Position numbers and translations under genes: made by a program. This document shows, in pieces, positions 1 through 12,666 of a stretch of 64,000 nucleotides of DNA. The stretch's first letter is position 1; each line of letters starts with the position of its first letter. The DNA comes from Marchantia polymorpha subsp. ruderalis (taxonomy: Eukaryota; Streptophyta; Marchantiopsida; Marchantiales; Marchantiaceae), in contig AP031358.1 in NCBI GenBank assembly GCA_037833965.1, positions 16,996,001 through 17,060,000 of the forward strand, written 5' to 3'. The notes beneath the pieces were generated by a model. The model was not told where the DNA came from. It did not search any database and was given only the letters and a program-made list of their open reading frames with translations.

Positions 1-3000
1 TATATATATATAGTTATCATTAGTCACAAGCATTAATAAGAATTTTTTAATACAAATACATGCATATTGGATTATTTTATAACCCATATGCATAATAAAA
101 AATCCATTTGATATCAAAATAACTTAATAATTAGATTTATAAACATGAAAACACAATTTACTCAATAATTTTTTACAAACTATCACAATCTATGTATCAA
201 AATTAAATTATCAATAAAATAAATAAAAATTTTAAAAATAAATTTCAAGCTTTTTTAGCTTTGAAAAATATAACAAAAACTTGTAAATTAAATTTTCAAT
301 TAAACTTGTTATGACATGACTTACATCAAAGGGGAATTAATAATCTTTAAAATTTCATGTGGATCATATTGAAGATGAGATGTATTTATTCTTATAAATA
401 TCAAATTATTTCAAACATTTTTTACAATGTGTCTATTATACATGTCAATTATAAAACTAATGTACATGCTATCTATCACGGAATAAAAAAACACAATGAG
501 TTAAACAACAATTAATTTATTATTTCAATCATTATTGAATTTATAATATATATGACTTATGAGGATTTCAAAAAATCAAAAATATTTTAAATGTTTTTTC
601 AAATTTGATATTTATATATTTATAACTCAAAATAATATTCATTGCAATGTTACAAATCAAAATGTACTTAACTATTATAAGATTTAACTATAGTAATCAA
701 CCATCATAATACTCATCATTGTAAATGTAAAATGTGAGAATCATCAACCAATCATGAAAGACAGATGTAACGTGGCTCAACCTCGGGAGAGGAGGGCTAC
801 GTCCACCAGAAACATCGATACACCTTATACTCAAGGTTTGTCGAAAATGATTTACTGTACAATGCAGAGTCCAGGTTATTTAACCCCTAGTCCAGACGAC
901 GTGTTAGCTATAAATAGCCAGGTCCAGATGTTACTACTAAACCTGAGTTAATCTCAACAATCATGAGGTAATACATTTATTTATTGCTAAAAAAATCTTT
1001 GATAAACAAAACTTTAGTTGTTGAGTGTTTTTAAATTGCTTTAGATTTGTATATTGAATGTCAAGATTGAACATAGAGTGTGCTTTTTCTAACCAATTTC
1101 AAACATGCTTGTCACAATGTTGTAATAGTAGAGAGAATAATAACAATCATTGCGGCTTGACATATAACAAATGTATCATATCATAAGCACATGAAAAATG
1201 ACTTTTGAACAACACACGAATTTTGTCAAATGTGCATAAGATTTAATACATCATGTTAAATTATCACAACTAAAACTATATGTTATGATTTAAACTCTAT
1301 GAAAATTCATCTTGGAAGTGCAAAATTATGAAGATTTAGATCATATACATTTAACAATCAAATATAGAAGTTTTGATCACATCTATTAGTATTAGGTTGT
1401 TGTGAAATTGAAAGTGATAGAGTGCTTAACTAATTCTCAATTTGTATAGAGTTGGATTGAGTAAGATATTAGGTGAATAAATTTGATTATACATCTATCA
1501 TTTATATCAAAAATTTATTTGTTATAAATTTGGTATATCCCTAAACCCTAAATCTAAATCTTAAGTTTATTTTTATTTTTATAATAAAATAAATATTTCA
1601 TTTATATATTTTTTATGATATTTTTAGAAAAATGTATATTTATTTCAAAAATTAAGTCTGGAATATTATTATCTAATTATTTAATATAATCATGATAAAT
1701 TTCAATTCCTATTCAAAGTATCAAATTATTCCAAAGAGTTAAAGGATAAATATGAAAAATTATGATAATTTTTGCATAAGTAAAAAATACACAAATCAAA
1801 TGATGATGCTTTAGAAAATAGATATATACATTCTGAAAATAATATGAACTGTGAAGTTAACAAGAGTATAGTAACTTTTATTTGTATTTTTTCATGCTAT
1901 ACTTAGTTTTTTTTAAATGAGCTTAATTTTGAAATTTAATTGCAATTATCACATATTACAAAAGTGATACACATTTTTCAAATCAAGAAAAATTAAATTT
2001 AAATAAATAAAAAATTTATATTTATGTCTAAGATTCATATAATAAATAAAAATAATAAAAAAGTTTCATTTTTGGTTTATTTCATTGAATATTTTATGTG
2101 AAACGTGAATATTTTTCATAACATTTCTTTAGACATATTTGTGTGTTTTTTTTGAATTATTTTGAAATAAGAGGCTAAAATACTAAATATATGGGAAATC
2201 AATTTCTTGAAATACTCAAAATAACCAAAAATTGTAAACATATTTAGATATTAAAATTGTGGAGAAAAAAATATGATTGTGTCACATATTTATCACAAGT
2301 TTATAATTGTTTACCAGACTTTTAAAACGATAAAGACAATATTCATGCATAAATATACGTATCAAATCTTGTCTATCAACATGAGTCTTATATGTTGATG
2401 GTGCTAAATGAGTCATACCATGAATTAAACATGTTTTTTTTCAGAGGTTAAAAATCTCTGTTTGTGTTGTATGTGTATTAATACATCTAGTTGCAACATA
2501 TCATAGTTGAATTTTAAACCTTATTTATTATCACAATAAATAATTTCTCTTTGAGAAATCCAATATAAAGCTTAGTACGGTTTTAGAAAAGTTTAGAATA
2601 AAATAACAATATGGATCAAGAGATTAATTGCTGCTTTATCACAATGCTTTTTCTGTGATCTATTAATATTCCATTACTTGTATCTCAATCTAGCATAGTG
2701 AAGTATATTTGAGATTTTAATTCAATTTTCATTATTTTCCAAATGGAAAAAATGCATGCATGTTATGTTATGATCACCTTATAAATCTAGCTGTAATAGA
2801 TGAAGCTTTTTTGTTTCCCATCAACATAAGACTCACGTTGTTCGTATTACTTTCATCACAATTTATTATGTTATCATATATGTTATAAGACGGCAAAGAA
2901 TAAGATCATGGAAATTCAGACTTTAAATTACAAATAACATTTTCCTTTATGAAATATATTAATATGATAAATATATATTATATATAAAAATATTATTATA

Positions 3001-3196
3001 TACTGAGAAAATAAGCCTACGTATTTTTTTGATTTTGAAATTAATTCAAATTGTTCGAATTGATATAGAATTTTGTATAAAAGATGAGATAATGTAATCA
3101 TAATAGTAGATTTAAATAAATTTAAAAGTTACAATTAATCTTGTTCAATTATTGAAATTTACTACATCATGAGGTTTTTTCTCAGTCTCATTAATT
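1..3196. other. AT-rich intergenic DNA, no gene seen
   Basis: About 3.2 kb of very AT-rich sequence with stops in all frames and a short (TA)n run at the very start. The only compositional break is a GC-richer island at about 740-960 containing a 65-codon ORF (754-951) and a TATAAATA motif near 910. Its wording, with a GGGCTACGTCCACC stretch, resembles degraded Copia LTR sequence, but I cannot support that further. A CCCTAAACCCTAAAT stretch near 1539 is an isolated telomere-like word, not an array. Confidence 0.7.
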
Positions 3197-3877
3197 AAAT
3201 GAGAATCTTTAACGAAGTTGCACATGAAGAAAAAAGAATTGAATCTAGCAGAGGATCCGTAGATCCGTCTCAGACCGCCACCCCCCATAACGAATATCAG
3301 CCGTCGATCGAAGAACATCGAGGCGGGACGTCCGATCCACTCCATCGGACTAAACGCTTGACGGACGGACGCAAACAGGTCATCTCTCTCGTGTGTCCAT
3401 CTACCTATTCAGAAGGCTCGAACTCGAGGCGACCCGGAGCATTCCTACCTTGGCCAAATCCAGGGCACCAGGCAGGGCGCGGGCCAAGTTGGCGAGGGCG
3501 CAGCGGAGCGGGACGGAATGTCGTCCCAGGCGTTGATGTGGTGCATGCCGCCGGCGAACTATCGCAAGAAGCGGTACAAAGTCCGGGACAAGGGCCCGTC
3601 GCACCTTCAGCGCTACGGCGGCCGAACGGCGCCCATCCCCGACTCGTTCATCCAGAACGCGACGTGCAGGTCGGGCCGGCCGGGCTACCCCGCGCACATG
3701 TTCGAATTCTTCCTGCAGTTCCCTGTTTTCTGCGGCACGGATCTCTGCCCTTTCGGCAAGGGCCTGGTGCAGAATGGCGTGTTTCTAAGGGGCCTGCGCA
3801 ACCGAGTCGGCGGCCCGAGTTGCTTCGCCCAGGCGCTCTGTGACAAGAAGAAGCAGCTCTGCGAGGGCAGCACCAGG
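3197..3877 (+). other. GC-rich leader or possible N-terminal extension of the methyltransferase gene
   Basis: Base composition switches abruptly from AT-rich to GC-rich at about 3250, as at a CpG-rich plant gene start. A frame open from 3518 runs in phase into the methyltransferase ORF and would add 120 residues, Cys- and Arg-rich, with no family I recognise. The plant methyltransferase family normally starts close to the conserved LDSDG segment, so I treat this stretch as 5' UTR. A transcript would settle whether 3518 or 3878 is the start. Confidence 0.5.
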
Positions 3878-6800
3878 ATGGAGGAGGGATTGGACTCCGA
3901 TGGCAATACTTTCTCCACCCGCGAGGTCATGTGGGAGATCTACACCGGCGATGAGAAAGGCCGGGACGAGTGGTATACCAAGGGTGTGAATTATTGGAGT
4001 GTACGCTTCTTTTCTTCTTCTTCTTCTTTCCTCCTTCGTGATTCTTCTGCATTTGTGTTCGTGCTGGTGAGATCCATTGCCGTAAAAAAAATTTCGACGG
4101 ATGGAGGGCGGAGGAATCAATTTGTTGCCTGAATGTGGGTCCTTGACGTACTGCCGACCGTGTGTTTTCGTCCTGTGATCTTACATTCTTTCCGCTTTCA
4201 CTCGTGCCATATCGTTATGTTTTTGGAGTTTGTCATCTTTGTGTCACGGCTGCAGCGCCGAAACGAATAATATTACTCAAGCACGACTAGGATAAGGACA
4301 TATATGCATGACATTTTCCTCCAGACAGTTCTGCCTGATAAACCCGGCGGGAGAGAGGTTGTCATCTTTATGTTGGGCCATGGATAATTTACCATGTAAC
4401 ACATGTAGGAGCATCGAAGTAGTCTTACCAAGTACTGATATAATTAAAACTAGGCGAAGAACTGCCGAGGGTGAATGAGGCTATTCCAAGACTCATCATC
4501 TTCAGAGGACTTTAAGTAATCAAAATAATATTATTTAATAATTTAAATAACTTTATGTAATTGATTGGATGAACGTAGTTGGTTCAAATTCAAGAGTTCA
4601 CTTTTAATAGAAGACTTGCACCGGTCTGTGGATATTCGATCAGATACTAAAGAGCTGCAAATGTAGGACATTTATTTATGATCAGCTGAGATTAATTCGT
4701 TACATTCAAAGTCCCAAACAGTCTGAACTGGATTAGCTCTGCCTTACATTGTTATTTGCGGGATGTTTTGAGTTTATCCATTGGAGGCCAAAAGTGATTC
4801 ACGACTTTTTTGCTCTTTTGAAATGTAACCCAATATACATCCCAGTTTAACACAAGCATTTAGAGGATAATAACATTACACCTGTGTAAAATCGCGAATA
4901 GAGAAGGTTTTTGAGTGCAGGCCGCTCTTACTAGGTATTTCTAGACGAAATTGGAAGGAGGCAAATACTCATTTCTGACGTTTCTATCCTTGCAACCGAC
5001 AGGCTGTGGAAGCGAGTGTAGATGGTGTTCTCGGCGGGTATGGTAAGATTAGTGGACGTGATGTTTTGGACAGTAACAAGTTCCTCATGGATTGCTTCAA
5101 GACCTTAATACCGGATGCTCGGGATCAGCAGTTGACCGCACTTGGTGAGCACCAGCCTGTTCCATTTATACACCTGGATTTTCGTTCAATGTTATATGAA
5201 AGCTCTCCAGTTTTTTTGTTGCAATAGAAGAATTTTCAAGGTGTTTAATCTGATATAGCTGTTTCATATTGTTCGTAGATTGTGGAGCCGGTGTTGGTCG
5301 CGTTACGAAAAATCTTCTCGTTCATCATTTTTATGAGGTACTGCTTATTCCTCGTGTTTGTATCACGCTTGTCATCTTTGAGTCTCATGGATGTTGTACA
5401 AGGTAACAAATTTAGCAGCGTTGAAGTAGTCTTATCAATTAGTGACACATTTCGTATTAGCAGGATGAATTGCGAGTGTGAAAGAGCCCATTGTTCACCT
5501 CTGAGTTTTCCATCAGGAAATGTTGACTTGTAATTTTGTACGTGACTCTTGTTATTTAATTGTATCATGCACCAGAACTACCCAACATTGCTGCTCTTTA
5601 AGCAGTTTTTGTATCATGGTCAGTCCATTTTAGTTTTTGTCTTTGTCTTTTCGATCTCAAAGTCCTAACAATGTATTGGGTGGTTAGGTCGATCTTGTTG
5701 AGCCTGTACAGCAGTTTCTGGATGTTGCTCGACAAGAATTACACTTCGACTTCGTTGGCACTAAGTTGAAGAATGTTAACTTCTATCATAATTCATTACA
5801 GGTTGTTATCAAAGTTGACCCTCTGAGTGTTCTCATTGTTAATACTCGGGAAGCTTAATTTTTACACCCAACGAATCCGTTCTGGCCCCTGTAGGAATAT
5901 CAACTGTGTGAAAAACTTTCTACAAATTCATATACATGGTTCTGTTTCGTACAATCTGAGTAAGAGAACTGGTTAGTCTGAATTCTATTAGCAGGGTACG
6001 GTATTAACGGGCATGTTTATCCATATGTGCGGAGCAGGATTTTGTACCTCCAGAGGGTCGATACGATGTCATCTGGATACAGTGGTGCATAGGTCACCTC
6101 ACTGATGCTGACGTTGTAGAGTTTTTTTGCCGAGCCAAGGTAATTGAGGATATAGAGTTGCAGACATGCATTTCTTCCAACTTGAGAATTTGTAGGGTAT
6201 GTCTATATGTAGAATTCAAAGGATGTCTATTTGTGCTGAACGGAAGTTGGATGTTGACGCAGCTTGGACTCAAACCGGGCGGTTTTATAGTATTGAAGGA
6301 GAATATAGCAAAATCAGGTAGGCTCATCTTTTCAGGGTCTTTTTCAGGCTCATCTTTTCAGGGTCAATCATTTTTATAAGTGATTACTTCCATTAGGCGA
6401 GCAACTTATACAGTGAGCGAAAGTAATTTTGTATTCGTGGTCTGTTTACATTAGTAAGTTGTGTTCTGGTTGATGTAAGATCTCTGTCGTGTCAATAAGC
6501 AAGTGACAGGCAGGCGGGCTGATGTTTTGCCTGAAAGAGGAATGAAAAAGAAGAACTAAATCGGAGGCAAGTTAGGAAACAGAGTCAAGTTAGCAAAGCA
6601 AGAAAATAAGTCACGTAATTGAAAAGTTTGGTTCTTGACAGTAGGTGTTATTGAAAACACCACAGGGCGCCAACGGCTAAGCATCAATATAGTCAGTGCT
6701 AAACCCCCCTGCTTTGTTGAAACCTCGATGCACCTTTCTCTCTCTTCTAGAAGTTTTGTTCTTGAAGCTTTGCGTCGTGTGAATGGCAGGGTTCGTTCTC

Positions 6801-7447
6801 GATAAAGAGGACGCCAGTGTGACTAGATCGGACGAATATTTCCGGGATCTATTTCAGCAGGGTGGACTCCACGTTTATAAACATCGGGTATTTATCCAGG
6901 GATGCCCACGTCCTCGGTGACTTGTTCTAAATAATGCACAGCTTTCTATCTCTATTTAAATGTAACTTGTGTATGTCTGCTTTCAATACTCGTTCGTTTA
7001 TTAGGCCTCATCTGTCATCTGCATCTGTTGGTTTTTTGAAGTAGTTTTCTGTTCTCTCTTTCCTTTTCTTCTTGTTTTTCCTTCTGATTTCTAAATCTTG
7101 TGAACTCGAAAGAACTGCGGCATGGCAGTTATTCGCCTCTAGGAATAATTCAAAATAATATTCGTTAGCTTATTTTCCTTTACTAGACTTCTCTGCGTTA
7201 TTTCTTCCACCGAGGAAAAAAGAATCCCAATGAACTTCGTCGTCCACCTTCTATGTCCGCGAGTTTTAGCTGTTCTCGAGATTGACATTTGTTCTGCTTG
7301 AATTACTGGACTGTGCAGACTCAAACTGCATTTCCTCGAGAGCTTTTTGCCGTTCACATGTATTGTTTGACAACAGAGTTCAAGAAAAAGAAGAAGAAGA
7401 CTAAGAAGGCCGGAAAGAAAGGGAACACACCTGGAGTGATCAAGTAG
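3878..7447 (+). CDS. Alpha-N-terminal protein methyltransferase 1 (NTM1-like), 8 exons
   Basis: This SAM-dependent enzyme family methylates the free alpha-amino group of proteins starting Xaa-Pro-Lys after Met removal. I assembled exons 3878-4000, 5003-5144, 5279-5337, 5688-5801, 6038-6139, 6263-6317, 6790-6887 and 7319-7447. All junctions are GT-AG and the phases join to exactly 274 codons (273 residues), the usual length of plant members. Visible landmarks are the substrate-side GVLGGYG (about residues 49-55), SAM motif I DCGAGVGR (89-96), the family signature IWIQWCIGHLTD (158-169), LKPGGFIVLKENIA (about 183-196) and a Lys-rich tail (253-265) that could be a nuclear signal. The start at 3878 is chosen because the plant family begins near LDSDG. 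The gene looks intact. An alternative last exon is listed separately. Confidence 0.93.
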
Positions 7448-7697
7448 GTTCGATATACCGCAGATCCTTTAGAACTGAATTATTCTCTACATTTTCGAAT
7501 CAGTCGTATACCGCATTTTAGGGATTAGCTGTGATGGCCTTAATTTGCTTCTGACTGGAATTAATATAGTTAGCTCATGATGCTGGGCGCCACGAGAGTG
7601 TATGGCCTGTAAATATAGAAGTATTTTCGAGGGATTTCAGTCTTCTGGTCCAGTTTTTTTCACATCGAAGTAAGTATGATTGGGAGAGTTTGTGTAG

Positions 7698-7767
7698 GGA
7701 TGAGAAGCGGGAATTTGATCCGGGCTTAGTCCCATCTACATCATCTGGGGTGGATTATGAAGAGTAG
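7698..7767 (+). other. Possible alternative last exon of the NTM1-like gene
   Basis: The TAG stop of the main model lies inside a good donor (A|GTAGGT at 7444). Splicing from 7443 to the acceptor TGTGTAG ending at 7697 joins in frame and replaces the stop by 22 residues, DEKREFDP...DYEE, before a TAG at 7765-7767. Arabidopsis-type proteins end in a similar Ile-Ile-Lys, which favours the shorter form. This is a prediction from splice signals only. Confidence 0.35.
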
Positions 7768-9141
7768 ATCGTAGGGTAAAACTTTCCATACTACCCTCTC
7801 AGTGGAATTGGTTCCATATCTTGAACCCAGGAAGTTTTCAAACTTTCTTGTGTCAGCAGCTCATCAATTTTGACAGTAAAGGCAGAAGGCTTTTTATGAG
7901 TACACAGTCCGCACAGCAGGTCCTCGTCTTGTGCACAGCAGTCTATTGCTCCTTCGGGTCGCTCAGATATGAAGATGTATCAGATTGTGGTGATCATATT
8001 GTACATGACGAGAAATAAGTACTACCTATCACATTGGTCCCACCGCAGCACTATAGCAGAGCATGTCACTATATTTCTTTCTTACATCTATGTGCCAAGC
8101 ATTGTACAGGAGGAAAAAGAGGAGGGAAGAGCAACAGGGCCCTCCTGATCCTCTTTCCAGGTCCCTGTGGGGATGGGGTTGGGGTGCTGCCTTCTCGAAA
8201 GAGAACGAAGGTGCTCTACGTAATGGACGCCAGCCCGTTCAAGCAACTGAACGTCCTGTAACATTGTCCGCCTGCTCGGAATCGGCGTGGGGAACAGGTG
8301 GCTGATTGCGGCCGGATGACGAAATCAACAACATTATACTTTGCTCGGATTGGAGTAGACTGTGTTCGTCTTGTTGATGTGCAAACCGCAGATGACTTAT
8401 TGGGTTCTCGCTCAGAAAGGATCATTCCAGTGAACGCGACAATCTAGCAGAGGAAGGTAAGGAGCTTACTGTACTCCTGTGCGTTTATCGGGTCTTAACG
8501 TCCTGCAGGGTTATCAACTAGACCGAAGCCGCGGAATGCTGTAGAGCCAAGATTGTATTGACGGTATTGATGTCCATCCTCCGTACGTAGTCTGGGGAAT
8601 AGTCCGGGGTTTACCAGACGCTAGCTTGACTGAGAACCAACTACCTAAGATGATCTCACATCCCATTTCTCTCATCCTCTGGGAAGTCGAGACCGAACTG
8701 TGGATGGGTCCTTTGAGATACGGCTGGAAACACACTCTGCAGTCTGGTCACAACTCGAGGTAATGCTGGAAAATAAAACTGATGATGACCACTTCAATGA
8801 CGGGATAATAAGACAATCGTCATATGCGGCCACAAGGTGGTAGAAGATCTCTAGCATGACTACAAATGATGTATGTAATCAATTCCATGCACAATAGCGG
8901 ACTTGAAGAACGTAACAAATTGAAAGAAGCTATTAACATGAAGGAGATAAAAGTTTTCAAAGCACGGAATGAAAATAAGATTCTTACGAAATACGGTTGA
9001 CGGTTTGACGGTTTTCATAGAGAGAGTTGACTATGGGTCTGTGTAATTGGATTGTTCGCGGACTGCGCTGTATAATACCATATAATACCAAATCAATTAT
9101 ACATCATTAAGAGATCCATCACAGTCCAACCCATTCGTCCA
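7768..9141. other. Intergenic region with unassigned short ORFs
   Basis: No gene is recognised. Short plus-strand frames at 8034-8305 include a Lys/Arg-rich stretch followed by WGWGWGAAFS. A 43-codon frame at 8316-8447 ends in VNATI. They could be exons of a small gene or chance. The TATAATACC-rich stretch at 9067-9095 lies just beyond the hAT gene and might be part of its terminal region, but I found no convincing inverted partner. Confidence 0.4.
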
Positions 9142-11227
9142 TCAACTCCTTATCCCGAAGATATCCTTGTCATTTATCCCGTCTATGCCCTGAGATATGT
9201 TAACACTATCAAATTCATCAAGGCTATCACCACCAGCTTCTTCATCCTCGTAGACGAGATCCACTTCATGTTCAGATTCATATCCACTATCAGAGTAGAG
9301 TTGGTGAAGCTAATTGCAGAATTTTGTATCCGTCGTTGAAGTGATTTGACGATTTAGTTGTTCCAAATTGAACAGAATGGCTTTTCCGGTCTCGATCTTG
9401 TGCTTGCCCAACTGAGCCCATGAGCGACTATGAACGCATTTGGCCTCCTTGTGATTGCGCTCACCCGTCGGATTCTTGTGCAATGCAGACAATCCATCTT
9501 TTGATGGCACCGTAGTAATGGTCGTCAGATAAGGTCCACAGAAAGCTTGAAGGTGATGTAGTTGAAATCATCATCTTTGTACATTGAGCGCACAATAAAC
9601 GTGGCAAACTCGCTAAAGAGTTTTTTTCGTAAGTCGACATTGCCATTTGCAAGACAGTTGACTGCGGCCTTCGACTATTGGTTGATTGAAGTCTTCCCCG
9701 ATTGCAAGAATTCTTGGTTGAATTTCGTCGCGATTCTACTGCGTAGAGGGGTGAATAATGGATCGGAAGCAAATGCTAGAGCATGGGCTTTCGTGTAAAT
9801 TGTCGAGAAACGGTGATGAATTATCGTCACAATCCGTTCGATATCATGTTGAGTCAAATTCAATGCGTTTTTGACAATGGAATTCAACGTCTTAACGTGA
9901 AATTTTATCGCCACAAAGCAGGCCTACACAACAAAAAATGTAGCTTAATCTTCTTCCAAATATGTTAAACATGAGCAGATTGTCCTAAACAGTGCTTCAA
10001 TCGCAGACATGCTCTTCCAATAAGACTCATCTGTAACCAATGCTTTCAGTTTGTGGGATACATTAATGTCATAATCGGCATTAAGAATTTCACCTGACAA
10101 CGATGCACATGCCGATTTGACAGTGCTGGCACGCTGAGCGGCGTAGTAGACAGTACCACAATCGAATCTTCGTGAAGAGTATTAACACGTACGTCTTCCT
10201 ATATTTTTCAATGCAAAGCCTGTCGAACAACTCTAGTAGAAGATGGGCCGACTTGAACGTCTTCACCATGAACATAATCTGTTCTAAAAGCCGATTCACT
10301 CCTTGAAAATGTCTGCACAAATCCATGCAAAGGTTGTGAATCGCATGGAGTGCACAGCGGTAGGTAAACATGAACTTGTTCGACTTAAGATATTCCTTGC
10401 GCAGCTTAACCATGACATTTGGTGAATCGCTGCAGAAGCAAAACATCGGTGGAATAACGAAGTGTTCATTCTTGCTGCAGGGCAACCTTTCTTCACCCTG
10501 CTGTTCTACGATTTCAACATCGTTGTTGAGCTTTGCAATCCTTTAGATATTTCTTGATAAGACAAAACCAGGAGCCAGCTTACAGATATTTTCCAAAAGA
10601 CGCAGCTTGCAATCCAAAACTTTCTCCAACAAATTCACCGCACTTTCTCTATGCAGTTCCATTGTAAAATGTTCCAAGAACATTGCAATTGATGAACAAG
10701 CCATCAGGTTGATCACCTACTTGCCTTGCACATTCGTGGCACCATCCAACGTAAGGCAAATAAGCGGCATCTTGCTCAGTGCGAGAAGAACATCGTTCAT
10801 GACATATACGTATTCATCTCGCATCAATTGACCACCAATAGCTTCTGTAGAAGTAAGTTGAAAGCAGCCACGAATCGACGTAAAGAAAAGCTTCCATGTT
10901 GGATGCTCAAATGCAACAAATGACATAGCCGTGCAGTGAACAACACGGGCAAATAGTGTATCGAGCTTCTGCTGTTCGTCCTTCTTCAAGATATCAAAAT
11001 GCTTCCGACCGCCGGAGAAAAAATCGTTCTCAGAATCATTTGGGGACACTGACTTGCTCTAGTTGTTGCTGGCTGGAGCCGATGAACTAACTGTCAATGT
11101 TACCATCTTCTTTCGAGATGGCTGGAACCCAACTTCCAACTGGCCTATTGACCGCGGCCGTTTCTTACAGCCAGCATAATGATCGCGCATGCGACCCACT
11201 GCTGCAATCACCGGTTATTTGCAAGAG
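9142..11227 (-). pseudogene. hAT-type transposase (DUF659/hATC), broken; main part
   Basis: Reading the minus strand, fragments line up in order with a hAT transposase. A DUF659-like segment lies at about 11049-10717, with LTLDGATNVQGK near its end. The RNase H-like core follows, with CSDSPNVMVKLRKEY and CALHAIHNLC (10485-10290), then TVYYAAQRASTVKSA and DESYWKSMSAIEA (10150-10000). A helical region lies at 9914-9675. A dimerisation-like segment with PTGERNHKEAKCVHSR (about 9475-9430) is followed by an acidic tail ending at the TGA at 9142. The parts sit in different frames, so there is at least one frameshift near 10150, and an in-frame TAG lies at 9310-9312. The N-terminal BED zinc finger is split off by unit A; its start is at 16273. 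It cannot encode an active enzyme as it stands. Confidence 0.8.
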
Positions 11228-11620
11228 TGTGGTAACACACTTTTTGTTTTTTTTGCAGAATTTAAACAATCTTGAAAAAGAAGTACCGAAGCAGTGTCTG
11301 TAGTTAAGAAATGGTACATTAAATAGAGTGTATTGAGGAGATCGCGGGTCACGGAGTGGGACGTACCGGCGCCAAACGCCTTCGGCGCCTTCGGCAAGAT
11401 CTCCTTTGCTGAGGTGTCTTTACCCACGCGCCTCCAGCGCTTAGAGAAGGTACACTTCCGGCACGGACACCTCCGGAGGAGATGTCGCTGAAGACGTCAG
11501 AAGCCGGCAAGGACCTCTAAAGGCTCCCGACCATGAGTGCGCCTTCGGCGATGCGCCGTTGGCGCGGGAAAGAAACCTTCATAACGATCAGGATTCACGG
11601 TAGTTCTAGTTGGTTGAGGT

Positions 11621-11657
11621 CTCATTGGAAAGAGCTCGGGACGCTCGTTCTAACGAG
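11621..11657 (+). repeat. Leader inverted repeat in unit A
   Basis: CTCATTGGAA and TTCTAACGAG face each other across 17 bp. The same hairpin occurs in the leaders of B (17728-17760), G (52468-52504) and three times in H, with some changes that keep pairing. Confidence 0.6.
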
Positions 11658-12666
11658 CCCAAGAGCGCCGGAGATGGATCAGGGACGAGGAAGTTATGAG
11701 CGTCGGAAAACTCGCATCCGGAGATGCGCTAGGGTTCACCTTCGGGAAGGACCCCCGTACGCCTTCGGCGATGCGCCTTCGGCGGAACCACGCGCTCATG
11801 AGAGGAGATCAAGTCGGAGGCGGAAGCGCCTTTGGCGACTGCGCAGCGGAAGAGAAGCGCCGGCCTGATGTACGCCTCCGACGTGGCGCGGACAGGCGGG
11901 TGCGCTGGCTTAATCCGTGCCGGTGGGATATGCGCCGTCGGCGATATGCGGGGCAGAACGGACAAAACAAGTGGTAAAAGTACGCGTCGGCGTAATTTGC
12001 GCCGACTTGATGTGCGCCTCCAACGAGGCGCCGACGGAGAAGGAGTACGCATGCGGCGATACGCCTCCGGCGATGGGCAGGTTGGGAAAAGACAACATAG
12101 TCGGAGCGTACGCTCCACTGCGGCGAACTCGAGTCCGGAAGCCCTCGGCGATGGCGAACTCAGAGCCGGAGGACGATGGCGGCGGGAGAATTCAACGTTC
12201 ACGCATGCGAATGCGCGCAGTGCGGAGTCGTGAATTCGAGCATGCGAGGGAGAACCGTTAGGCCGTATAGCCGGCTGCGTAATCAAGTTTGATTGTACCC
12301 AGTGAGAGCGTTGTGCGATCTTGAATTCGGAGAAGAAAAGTCTGCTCTCCAGTCTCATTCTCTCATTCTTGATTGTGAGTTTTCCAGCTTCAGAGCTTGA
12401 GCGCGCAAGGGCGGAGAGACCTTCAGTGAGTTGGAGAGAGTGCAGGAATCAGTGAGCAGGAAGGAGTGCGCAGCAACCAGGCGCGCGGAGGCGAGTTGCG
12501 CGAGGATCCTGACGGACCCCGGAGAGAGTTTGCGAGTAGAGAGATTGAGCGCGCAAGGAAGGAGAGAGCGATTTCAGTTAGTGTCTGAGCGGTCGACGTG
12601 CAGCGGCGATTGTGAGAGATCGAGCGGGAGGGAAGAACGTCTGTGTGTGCAGGGAGAGCAAGAAAG

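Noticed and set aside
1535-1560. CCCTAAACCCTAAAT, telomere-like
   Set aside because: Two repeats in AT-rich DNA; expected by chance.
8316-8447. 43-codon ORF ending in VNATI as a small gene
   Set aside because: Looks protein-like but has no family match, start context or neighbours to support it.
11533-12358. ORFs of 90-210 codons on both strands in the leaders of units A, B, C, G and H
   Set aside because: They come from GC-rich palindromic sequence that lacks stops; they overlap on both strands and are not conserved as proteins.
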